A stretch of DNA of 6,885 nt, from NCBI GenBank assembly GCA_016280525.1, contig JAEEGW010000312.1, positions 1 through 6,885 of the forward strand, in the 5' to 3' direction. This DNA is from Clostridiales bacterium. Its GTDB lineage: Bacteria > Bacillota > Clostridia > Oscillospirales > CAG-272. The position numbers and the translations under genes were made by a program. The notes beneath the pieces were generated by a model. It did no database searches. It saw nothing but the letters and a program-made list of their open reading frames with translations, and was not told the origin of the DNA. This document shows, piece by piece, positions 1 to 6,271 of this stretch (position 1 is its first letter; every line of letters starts with the position of its first letter).

Positions 1-588
1 GAGTGGAAGGTAGACATCGTCACCGCAACGTGGGACAACGACCCGTGCCTTATAGACAGAGGAACAATACAGATAAGCGACAACGTCTGGTTCGTCGGTA
101 CGATAAATAACGACGACTCCACGTTCGCCGTAGCCGACAAGGTCTACGACCGTGCGATACCGATAGACCTTGACAGCAGAGCGGAACCGTTTGAATGCGA
201 ACTGACGCCGTCTATCCGCATTTCAACAGACCACTTAAACGATATGTTTGAGCAGGCGAAGAGGGATTATCCCGTATCCGAAGAAATGATAAGTAAGCTT
301 GAAGATATGAATATGTATCTGATAAAGAATTTCAGGCTTGCTTTCGGTAACCGTATAATGAAGCAGATACGCGATTACGTGCCGTGCTTTATAGCTTGCG
401 GCGGAACGGAAGCGCAGGCGGTCGACTTCATAGTAGCCAAAAAAGTCCTGCGTAAGTTCGAATCGCTTAGCCTCGGATTTATGAAGGACGAGCTGACAAG
501 GCTTGTCACGTATCTTGACCGCAACTTCGGAAGAAACACTATGCCTATATGTAAGGAATACGTGGAGTTCTTGAAGAAGAACAACTAA
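1..588 (+). CDS. McrB-like AAA+ ATPase, C-terminal part (5'-truncated)
   Basis: The frame is open from base 1 to a TAA stop at 586-588, giving 195 residues; the start, Walker A and Walker B lie outside the window. Visible residues 30-39 (WFVGTINNDD) match the sensor-1 strand of McrB/MoxR-type AAA+ proteins, with T34 and N36 in the usual places. The following DKVYDRA (46-52) supplies a conserved Arg51 in the position of the arginine finger, and the IPIDLD strand comes after it. Residues 70-195 are mostly helical and fit a C-terminal lid and tail. The family uses ATP or GTP hydrolysis in hexameric rings; McrB works with McrC. The next gene starts 20 bases after the stop and looks like a DUF2357/McrC-type partner, which supports this reading. 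AAA+ membership is well supported by the motif block. The McrB-like subclass is likely but cannot be settled without the N-terminal part. No specificity domain is visible. Confidence 0.82.
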   Translation, partial: EWKVDIVTATWDNDPCLIDRGTIQISDNVWFVGTINNDDSTFAVADKVYDRAIPIDLDSRAEPFECELTPSIRISTDHLNDMFEQAKRDYPVSEEMISKLEDMNMYLIKNFRLAFGNRIMKQIRDYVPCFIACGGTEAQAVDFIVAKKVLRKFESLSLGFMKDELTRLVTYLDRNFGRNTMPICKEYVEFLKKNN

Positions 589-597
589 TGCTTTCAT

Positions 598-602
598 GGA
601 GG
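598..602 (+). promoter_or_regulatory. Ribosome binding site GGAGG deciding the start of the DUF2357-like gene
   Basis: GGAGG lies 5 bases before the ATG at 608. An in-frame ATG at 596 overlaps this site and has no Shine-Dalgarno sequence of its own, so translation most likely begins at 608. Confidence 0.75.
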
Positions 603-607
603 AAAAA

Positions 608-2443
608 ATGGCGAACGCCGAAAATAAGGTAAGCGAAAAGAAAGAAAAATCGCTTATAGATCCCATATATGAAAAATTTGTCAAAAGCGTTATCCGGTCC
701 ATAGGAAGCACGGAGTTTTACGAGTTCTTTATGGATTCGATATCCAGGGCGGAAAACGAATTCCAGTTTTCCAACCGTAAAATGGTCAAAACCGTTGATC
801 TTTCGTGGGTAGACGCAATAGAGGAAACGCTTGAGGCGATGCAGGCGATAATCACCAACCCGAGAAACGTCATAAGGGAAGAAGAGCTGATAGTCAACGT
901 TTCAAACGCGAAAAAATCCGGGTCTGAAACGGTACGGCATCTCGCTCAGCATTCCGCGCTTGTTGACGATTTCAACGAAGAAAAGGGCGACGTGCGCCCG
1001 GGACGTCTGATGCAGAGATACCGCGAGGAATCGATCGGTATTTACGAAAACAGACTCGTTTTCACAACGATAGAGCGCGCGTACCAGTTCGTTAAAAAGC
1101 GTTATGACGCGCTGCTTGAGGCGATGAGCGACGAATTCGGCGCAAAGCTTAAAGTAAAATCCGATATGGAGTGCGCGATAGAACACGTACATATGGATCT
1201 GTTCCTGCACATCAAAGAGATAGACGATCCTCTTAAAACGGACGACAAGAACGCCGAGGTGTTTTCAAGGATATCCCGTATGTACCGCGTGCTCACGATG
1301 TATCTGAACACGGACTTTTCACAGCAGCTCGGCAGGCTTCCCCGTATCAAAGGAGTGCCTACGAAGACAAACGTTCTGAAAAAGAACAAGAATTACAGAA
1401 AAGTCACGGAGCTGTACGATTTTCTGCGCCAGTATAACGACATAGGCTATACTATTAAGATCGTTGAGCAGAATCCGCATATAAACGATAAATTAGAAAA
1501 AGATATATATCACAACATACTTTTCAATTATCTTGTATTAAAGGGCTATCTTGAGGATGAAAAAGACAGACAGGTGCCGTACGCGTCAAAAGGCCGCAAG
1601 AGAACGCTTCGCCCGAAGTTCATCCACGAGATAATAGAGGAGCTGACGGAGGACTACGATCTTCCCGACGTTGAGGTGCGCAAGGTACTTATCGAAGAGC
1701 TTACGAAAGCTCAGCTGATGAAGGAAGAGGCGGAAGAGCGCAGAAGACTTGTTGAAGAACAGGCGCAGCGCAAAAAAGCGGAAGCGGAACGCATCCGCGC
1801 CGAAAAAGCGGCTGAAAAAGAGCGCATCCGCCGTGAAAAAGAGGAAGAGCGCGAGCAGCTCCGCAAGAAGAAGGAAGCGGAAGAAGAACGTCTGCGTCAG
1901 GAGCGCAACGAGCGCGAGATCGAAGACAGACGCAGAAGCTCGCTGTTCCGCAAGGAGATCAAGGCGTTTGAAGACGAGCGTGAAAATCAGCTCATGAAAC
2001 GTCAGGAGGAAAAAGAAAAGGCGGCGTCGGAGATACTTGATTTCGCGGACGCTGTCGAGATGATGGAAGAAGCCGAGGCCCGCAGAAAAGAGGAAGCGGC
2101 AAGAGAGCGCCAGCGCAAAAAAGAAGAGCGCGAGCGTCTGGAGCGCGAGCGCATAATCGCGGAGCGCCTTGCACGCGAGGAAGCGGAGCGCAAGGAAAAA
2201 GAACGGCTTGAACAGGAAGAACGCGCGCGCATCGAGCGTGAAGCGCGCGAAGCCAAAGAGCTTGAAGAGCTTATAGAAAGAGACAAGGCGGCTCTTGAAC
2301 CCGTGACGAGCGAAGTAACGGCGTTTATGATCGCTTTGCCGGATCAGCTCAGACTACGCAGACAGCAGGCAGAAAAGGCGCGCCGCGAGGAAGAGGAACG
2401 CGAGCGCCGCCGCCGCGAGCGCCAGGCAAGACGCGCAAAATAA
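608..2443 (+). CDS. DUF2357-like protein with long C-terminal coiled coil, partner of the McrB-like ATPase
   Basis: This is a 611-residue, probably cytoplasmic protein with no signal peptide or membrane segment. The start at 608 is chosen for its GGAGG site; an ATG at 596 would add four residues. The N-terminal half carries a block at about 108-170 (RHLAQH, then VRPGRL at 129-134, then IYENRLV at 145-151). I recognise this as the DUF2357 pattern, a region otherwise found in McrC-type proteins beside McrB-like ATPases. From about residue 372 the chain becomes an Arg/Glu/Lys coiled coil (372-440, 486-558, 584-611). It is broken by three less charged stretches: about 444-456, 477-486 (LDFADAVEMM) and 563-583 (LEPVTSEVTAFMIALPDQL). 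I see no PD-(D/E)XK nuclease signature. The role is inferred: a regulator or scaffold for the upstream ATPase. It could also be a diverged coiled-coil McrC relative of a conflict system. DUF2357 membership is from pattern memory, not a profile search. Confidence 0.68.
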   Translation: MANAENKVSEKKEKSLIDPIYEKFVKSVIRSIGSTEFYEFFMDSISRAENEFQFSNRKMVKTVDLSWVDAIEETLEAMQAIITNPRNVIREEELIVNVSNAKKSGSETVRHLAQHSALVDDFNEEKGDVRPGRLMQRYREESIGIYENRLVFTTIERAYQFVKKRYDALLEAMSDEFGAKLKVKSDMECAIEHVHMDLFLHIKEIDDPLKTDDKNAEVFSRISRMYRVLTMYLNTDFSQQLGRLPRIKGVPTKTNVLKKNKNYRKVTELYDFLRQYNDIGYTIKIVEQNPHINDKLEKDIYHNILFNYLVLKGYLEDEKDRQVPYASKGRKRTLRPKFIHEIIEELTEDYDLPDVEVRKVLIEELTKAQLMKEEAEERRRLVEEQAQRKKAEAERIRAEKAAEKERIRREKEEEREQLRKKKEAEEERLRQERNEREIEDRRRSSLFRKEIKAFEDERENQLMKRQEEKEKAASEILDFADAVEMMEEAEARRKEEAARERQRKKEERERLERERIIAERLAREEAERKEKERLEQEERARIEREAREAKELEELIERDKAALEPVTSEVTAFMIALPDQLRLRRQQAEKARREEEERERRRRERQARRAK

Positions 2444-2458
2444 CAAACGACTTTAATG

Positions 2459-2465
2459 AAAGGAG
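2459..2465 (+). promoter_or_regulatory. Ribosome binding site AAAGGAG for the first TasA-like gene
   Basis: AAAGGAG ends 11 bases before the ATG at 2477. The in-frame ATG at 2456 sits just upstream of this site and cannot use it, so 2477 is the preferred start. Confidence 0.6.
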
Positions 2466-2476
2466 CGGTGTATCAA

Positions 2477-3760
2477 ATGAAAACGCAATTACAAACGAAA
2501 AAACTGTTTGTAAAGCTCATGCTCGCCGCACTTTCGCTTATAATAGTAGTAACGATGACGGTCTCCGTTTCGTACGCGTGGCTGACGCTTTCCAAGAACC
2601 CCTCGGTAAGCGGAGCGCAGATAGCCATATCCGGCGGAAACACCATACTTCTCGCGCCGGATATAACGGCAGCGGGTGAAAACGGAGCGACGGTGCATTA
2701 TCCGGGCGCGTTCAGCGACAGTCTGACGTTTTCCGGGGATACTTACGCGTATCTGTCAAACTTAGCGGGACTCAGACCCATATCCACCGCGGACGGCGTA
2801 TACTGGATAGCTCCGACGTCGGATAGCGAATATATGATAGACGGCAGTCTCGCAAACGCAAATCTTACCGCGTCAAACCGCGACGGAAGCTATATTTACG
2901 TTGATTTCTGGGTAGTATCTCCCGGATCGGAATATAAACTCAGAGTCTCTTCTGGCGGAGGATCAAACTACAGGACCGCCGCGGGCGCAGGATCAAATCA
3001 AGGATCGTCGCTTGTGGATATGCCGAATGTTATTGAAACGTCTGACGGCTATAGTATAAGTGATACGACACAAAGATTGTCTCCTTCTGTGAGAGTCGGA
3101 TTTTTAGTTAACAGTCAAAGTGCGGACAATCTTGAATATCCCAAAAGCAGCGGATACGAGGAAAGATACAGCAAGCTTGTCGGCAGATATCAGGAACCCG
3201 GTGAAGGTCTCACATCTGTTGAAAACAAATTTACTATATATGAGCCGAACGGTACCGTGCATACTGCAGACGGTGTGGAGCAGGGATCTTACGTAGAAAC
3301 AAAACCGTTTAGATATAACGCGTCTACACACGAGGTCACGGAGGCGGATATAAGAGATATCTTAACTGTTCAAACAAGCAGCAACTGGATAGATACGCTT
3401 GATCAGTTTTTTCAAACGTATGTTATGGGAAACCAGGATATCAGTAAAGAAAACGCAATGGCGTGTTTCATAAGTGAGCGGCAGGCTGCTCCCTATATAA
3501 CCGCCGGCAGCTTTTTCACGAAAACAAGAACGTTGTATGATGTTATGGATAACGGAGTTGTGAGTTCCGGTCAAGTTGAGCATAATCTGACGACCTCCGG
3601 CGCGACGGACGACGTTTATATAACGATGCTGCAAAGAAACACGCCCCAGCGGATAAGAATGTTTATCTGGGTAGAGGGGCAGGATATAGACTGTGCCGAC
3701 AGCAATTCGGAACAGGGAAGTTTTGTATTGAATTTGGAATTAGCCGGAGCAAATAACTGA
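2477..3760 (+). CDS. TasA-like exported protein with SipW-type signal peptide
   Basis: This is a 427-residue secreted protein. A basic n-region (MKTQLQTKK) is followed by a hydrophobic segment at about 11-31 and then VSYAWLTLS (31-39). An Ala-Trp/Phe motif just after the hydrophobic core is the mark of leaders cut by SipW-type signal peptidases, as in TasA. The SipW-like gene begins at the last base of this one (TGATG), which supports an enzyme-substrate pair. The mature part looks all-beta. Blocks seen in related Clostridia proteins are YVDFWVVSPGSEYKLRV (141-157), SVRVGFLVN (204-212) and RIRMFIWVEGQDIDC (392-406). TasA-family proteins form extracellular fibres in biofilm matrices; polymerisation here is inferred. 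The second half (from about base 3000) is clearly AT-richer than the first. A start at 2456 would add seven residues before the leader and lacks a usable ribosome binding site. Confidence 0.75.
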   Translation: MKTQLQTKKLFVKLMLAALSLIIVVTMTVSVSYAWLTLSKNPSVSGAQIAISGGNTILLAPDITAAGENGATVHYPGAFSDSLTFSGDTYAYLSNLAGLRPISTADGVYWIAPTSDSEYMIDGSLANANLTASNRDGSYIYVDFWVVSPGSEYKLRVSSGGGSNYRTAAGAGSNQGSSLVDMPNVIETSDGYSISDTTQRLSPSVRVGFLVNSQSADNLEYPKSSGYEERYSKLVGRYQEPGEGLTSVENKFTIYEPNGTVHTADGVEQGSYVETKPFRYNASTHEVTEADIRDILTVQTSSNWIDTLDQFFQTYVMGNQDISKENAMACFISERQAAPYITAGSFFTKTRTLYDVMDNGVVSSGQVEHNLTTSGATDDVYITMLQRNTPQRIRMFIWVEGQDIDCADSNSEQGSFVLNLELAGANN

Positions 3761-4548
3761 TGGCAAAAAAAGATATATCCGGCAAAGGTGGTCGCAGGCG
3801 CGCGTCAAAGCCGGTAGTATTGTACGTTTTATCAAGCGCGGTGCTTATAATAGCGGTAGCGCTGTGCCTTGTTGTTACCGTGCAGACGCTTGTGAACGGA
3901 TATACGAGATTTTTCGGTTACAGTATTTTCCGCGTCGTTACGGGAAGTATGGAGCCGACCATGTCGGTAGGTACCGTTCTTATATGTAAAAACACCGATA
4001 TACGCGACATAGAGCCGGGCGATATTATCTGTTTCCGCTCAAGGGAATCAAGCCACTACGGATATATCGTTACTCACCGCGTCGCGTCCGTTATAGACGA
4101 CGGCAACGGCAAAATATATCTTGAAAGCCGCGGCGACGCGAATCAGTCGTCGGATCCTTATTACGTGGAGAGCGAAAATCTGCTCGGGCGCGTAACGTGG
4201 TACAGCAAAAAGGACGGAGTGTTTAATAAAATGTTGGATTTTTTATCCGGAAAGATCGGCTTTTTTGCGATCATAGTTATACCTATACTGATCGTAGCCG
4301 GGCTGATACTACAGAGCGTCCAGCGTAATATAAAAGGCGAGCTAAATAAGACCGTAGCTCAGCTTGCCAAAGCGGAAAAAGAAAAAGAAAAAGCGGACAA
4401 AGAAAAAGAAAAGCAGAAAAATACACAGGATGACGAAAACAGCAAAGTCCTTGCCGGCTTTGAGACGCTTACCAAACAAGACTATGAAGAAATATATAAT
4501 TCACTTAAAAGTGAACTCTGGAAGGAAATGAAAGACCGTGAGGAATAA
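3760..4548 (+). CDS. sipW: SipW-type (ER-type) signal peptidase I with cytoplasmic coiled-coil tail
   Basis: This is a 262-residue membrane serine protease that removes signal peptides from exported proteins. Residues 19-41 form the first membrane segment. TGSMEPTM (61-68) carries the catalytic Ser63. VTHRV (104-108) puts His106 where bacterial-type enzymes have lysine, which marks the ER/SipW/archaeal class. RGDAN (124-128) supplies the conserved Gly-Asp box with Asp126. A second membrane segment spans about 165-186. It is followed by some 75 residues predicted to lie in the cytoplasm, including a Lys/Glu-rich helix with the duplicated unit KAxKEKEK (204-218). This tail makes the protein longer than the roughly 190 residues I expect for Bacillus SipW. 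The ATG overlaps the previous stop by one base, with GGAG (3746-3749) 10 bases upstream. Adjacent genes carry SipW-type leaders and are probable substrates. A run of seven A residues follows the start (3765-3771). Confidence 0.93.
   Translation: MAKKDISGKGGRRRASKPVVLYVLSSAVLIIAVALCLVVTVQTLVNGYTRFFGYSIFRVVTGSMEPTMSVGTVLICKNTDIRDIEPGDIICFRSRESSHYGYIVTHRVASVIDDGNGKIYLESRGDANQSSDPYYVESENLLGRVTWYSKKDGVFNKMLDFLSGKIGFFAIIVIPILIVAGLILQSVQRNIKGELNKTVAQLAKAEKEKEKADKEKEKQKNTQDDENSKVLAGFETLTKQDYEEIYNSLKSELWKEMKDREE
4522..4526 (+). promoter_or_regulatory. Ribosome binding site AAGGA, inside the end of sipW, for a GTG start
   Basis: AAGGA precedes the GTG at 4538 by 11 bases. The alternative ATG at 4574 has GAAGG 17 bases upstream, which is too far, or a weak CGGG. 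The GTG start is therefore preferred, giving an 11-base overlap with sipW. Confidence 0.5.
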
Positions 4549-5647
4549 ACCGAAGGCAGATACGGGTGTTTTGATGAAAAATACAGATAAAACCGCGGAA
4601 AAACCGTCTGATAACAAAGAAAAAAAGACGGCGGCGCCGGAAAACAACAGAATAAGGCAGATGAAAAAAGCCGTTCGGTATCAGATATTTCTGGCTGCCG
4701 GCACGCTGCTTGTGGTCCTTGTACTTGTATTTGCCATGACCAGCGCCTGGTATACCAACGTTGCCAAAACGAGCAGTCTGTCCTTTACCGTTGACAGCTG
4801 GGGTTATTCACCTGAGAATATAACCGTATCAAACGAAGCGTTTACGGTCGCGCCCGGCACATCCGGCATAATACCCTTGACGATAGACAATTCAAACGGC
4901 GACGAACAGGTGAAAATAACCGTCACCGTATCAAAAGATGCGATGGCGAGCGAAATAAAACAGAGACTGTATTTTTACGCGGATAAGTCCGATACGGTAA
5001 ACGGCGAAGAGGTCTCGCGCCTGTACCTCGGCGGCACAGAGGCGGATTCATACGTCTATACCATAATGCCCGAGCAGCAGCTGATCACCTCGGGTGAAAA
5101 TAAAAACGACGTATCGCTTAAATGGACGTGGGTATACGACAGGCTCGGTTATTATTTCCGCGGCACCGTAACACAAGGAAACGCAACAGGTGAAGGCACC
5201 GTCGGAATAGACGAATTTATAAGACCCATAGAATACGATCTTGACTCTGCCGTTTTTTCAAACGGAGAGCTTGCGTCCGTTGGATCTGTTACTTTCGGAC
5301 AACTGCTTACCGATATTTCGTCGCACGACGGATATGAGGGGACCGTATCCTCATCCGACGCGGCAGTCGCGCTCAACCGCAAATATTATCCCGTATCGGT
5401 AGATTCCGGCGGCAGAGGGATATGGGCGTATTTCTGCACGGAGTCCGAGATAAATTCCGGTATCGTATACGATACCGATACGCTGCCGACCGTCGGTACG
5501 ATAACCGCGTCGCTCAATTTTACCGCGGTGAATATACCCGTACAAGAGGAGACGACCGAAACGACGGCGGCGCTGACGAACCCGCTGTTTAAAACCGTAT
5601 ATGCGACGGTGTCTGATATTCAGTGTCGGCAGAGGTTGTTTGTATGA
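4538..5647 (+). CDS. TasA-like exported protein with long cytoplasmic N-terminal extension and SipW-type leader
   Basis: From the GTG at 4538 this encodes 369 residues; an ATG at 4574 would give 357. A polar, charged stretch of about 47 residues precedes a hydrophobic segment at about 49-68 and then SAWYTNVAKTSSLSFTVDSW (69-88). The Ala-Trp after the hydrophobic core is the SipW-substrate signature. The exported part is beta-rich, with ITVSNEAFTVAPGTSGIIPL (95-114) and then VKITVTVS (125-132), the order expected of a sandwich fold that starts a TasA/camelysin-like domain. LKWTWVYDRLGYYFRGTV (194-211) is a block I associate with SipW-linked proteins in Clostridia. A Thr-rich spacer (EETTETTAALT, 337-347) precedes a short basic end, and no sortase motif is visible. 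It overlaps sipW by 11 bases and the next gene by 4. Its role is probably as an extracellular fibre or matrix component. If the leader is not cleaved it would be a single-pass membrane protein. Confidence 0.7.
   Translation: MRNKPKADTGVLMKNTDKTAEKPSDNKEKKTAAPENNRIRQMKKAVRYQIFLAAGTLLVVLVLVFAMTSAWYTNVAKTSSLSFTVDSWGYSPENITVSNEAFTVAPGTSGIIPLTIDNSNGDEQVKITVTVSKDAMASEIKQRLYFYADKSDTVNGEEVSRLYLGGTEADSYVYTIMPEQQLITSGENKNDVSLKWTWVYDRLGYYFRGTVTQGNATGEGTVGIDEFIRPIEYDLDSAVFSNGELASVGSVTFGQLLTDISSHDGYEGTVSSSDAAVALNRKYYPVSVDSGGRGIWAYFCTESEINSGIVYDTDTLPTVGTITASLNFTAVNIPVQEETTETTAALTNPLFKTVYATVSDIQCRQRLFV
5458..5477 (+). repeat. 20-base perfect palindrome inside a coding region
   Basis: Two 10-base arms (CGGTATCGTA and its complement) meet at 5467/5468 with no loop. 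It lies wholly inside the second TasA-like gene and encodes roughly Ser-Gly-Ile-Val-Tyr-Asp-Thr. No T-run follows, so it is not a terminator. It may be a protein binding site or simply chance aided by codon preference. Confidence 0.6.
5631..5635 (+). promoter_or_regulatory. Ribosome binding site AGAGG deciding the start at 5644
   Basis: AGAGG lies 8 bases before the ATG at 5644, which forms an ATGA overlap with the previous stop. The in-frame ATG at 5623 lies upstream of this site, so 5644 is preferred. Confidence 0.65.
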
Positions 5648-6243
5648 CGCATAAGAAAACCGCTTATATACTGCTGTCGGCTGCCGCTGTACTGATCACC
5701 GTCTCGGCGGTGATCGCGGTGGGGGCCGCGTTTGCAAGATACCGCACGACAAGCAGCGTCGCGCTTACGATGAATAACGTTTATTCAAAAAACGGCGTGT
5801 GGCTCTGGTCGTCATCCAACGGAAATACACAGCCGAAATACAACGCCCTGCAAAGCTGGACGAGCGTCAGCGAGTCGACCTGCAATCTTGATTTTCTTTT
5901 AACGAACGAAGGCAACTCCGGCGGTCCCGCGGGATTCAACCAGAACGCGGTGATAGAGGTGTTTGTAACGGAAGGCGTTGCAGACCCGTCAAAGCTCACG
6001 GTAACTTTGTCTACAAACAACGGAACGTATACGGCAACGGCGACGAAGGCGGCAGAAGGAAGCACCGTTTACAACGCTTACGGCGCGGGCTGGATATACA
6101 GATTCACGTCGGACGGACAGCCCTTGACGTGGTATTTACAGGGCGGTCGTACTGTGGCGATCCCCATGACTCTGATCGTTGCGGGTCAGAGCGTTGAACC
6201 CGCGTCTCTTTCACTTATAGCGACCGGCACGCCGGCGGATTGA
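5644..6243 (+). CDS. Small exported protein with SipW-type leader
   Basis: This is a 199-residue protein starting at the ATG that overlaps the previous stop (ATGA). MTHKKTAYI is followed by a hydrophobic segment at about 8-28 and then [12 protein letters not shown] (27-38). This is a SipW-type leader end with Ala-Phe-Ala followed by an Arg-Tyr-Arg-Thr-Thr strand. The rest is rich in Thr, Ser, Asn and beta-branched residues and looks like a single beta-sandwich. Visible segments are VWLWSSSNG (52-60), [17 protein letters not shown] (78-94), AVIEVFVTE (102-110) and a final [20 protein letters not shown] (176-195) that reads as closing strands. Only one cysteine (Cys80) is present. I do not recognise a named family beyond a TasA/camelysin-like type. 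Context suggests a minor fibre subunit, cap or anchor processed by the SipW-like enzyme two genes upstream. A start at 5623 would add seven residues. Confidence 0.68.
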   Translation: MTHKKTAYILLSAAAVLITVSAVIAVGAAFARYRTTSSVALTMNNVYSKNGVWLWSSSNGNTQPKYNALQSWTSVSESTCNLDFLLTNEGNSGGPAGFNQNAVIEVFVTEGVADPSKLTVTLSTNNGTYTATATKAAEGSTVYNAYGAGWIYRFTSDGQPLTWYLQGGRTVAIPMTLIVAGQSVEPASLSLIATGTPAD

Positions 6244-6256
6244 AAATTATGTAAAA

Positions 6257-6263
6257 AAGGAGG
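6257..6263 (+). promoter_or_regulatory. Ribosome binding site AAGGAGG of the last gene
   Basis: This is a full-consensus AAGGAGG, 8 bases before the ATG at 6272. It is the strongest site in the window and lies in the 28-base gap after the preceding stop. This last gene is the only surface gene downstream of sipW that does not overlap its predecessor, so it may be initiated independently. Confidence 0.8.
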
Positions 6264-6271
6264 ATAAGCAT

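Noticed and set aside
235..711. Minus-strand open frame of 158 codons
   Set aside because: It spans the end of the ATPase gene, the gap and the start of the next gene, all well supported on the plus strand. It has no recognisable domain or ribosome site.
1749..2286. Plus-strand Lys/Arg/Ser-rich frame (1749-1997) and minus-strand Ser/Arg-rich frames (1992-2174, 2002-2286)
   Set aside because: These are shadows of the biased GAR/CGC/AAR codons of the coiled coil. Their low-complexity composition follows from reading the repeat in other frames.
1..2443. A complete type IV (McrBC) restriction system
   Set aside because: No nuclease signature is visible in the second gene, and the specificity domain of the first is outside the window, so a restriction function cannot be claimed.
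6244..6271. Terminator or promoter in the gap before the last gene
   Set aside because: The gap is only 28 bases, with no inverted repeat or T-run and no -35/-10 pair. It is filled by the ribosome binding site.
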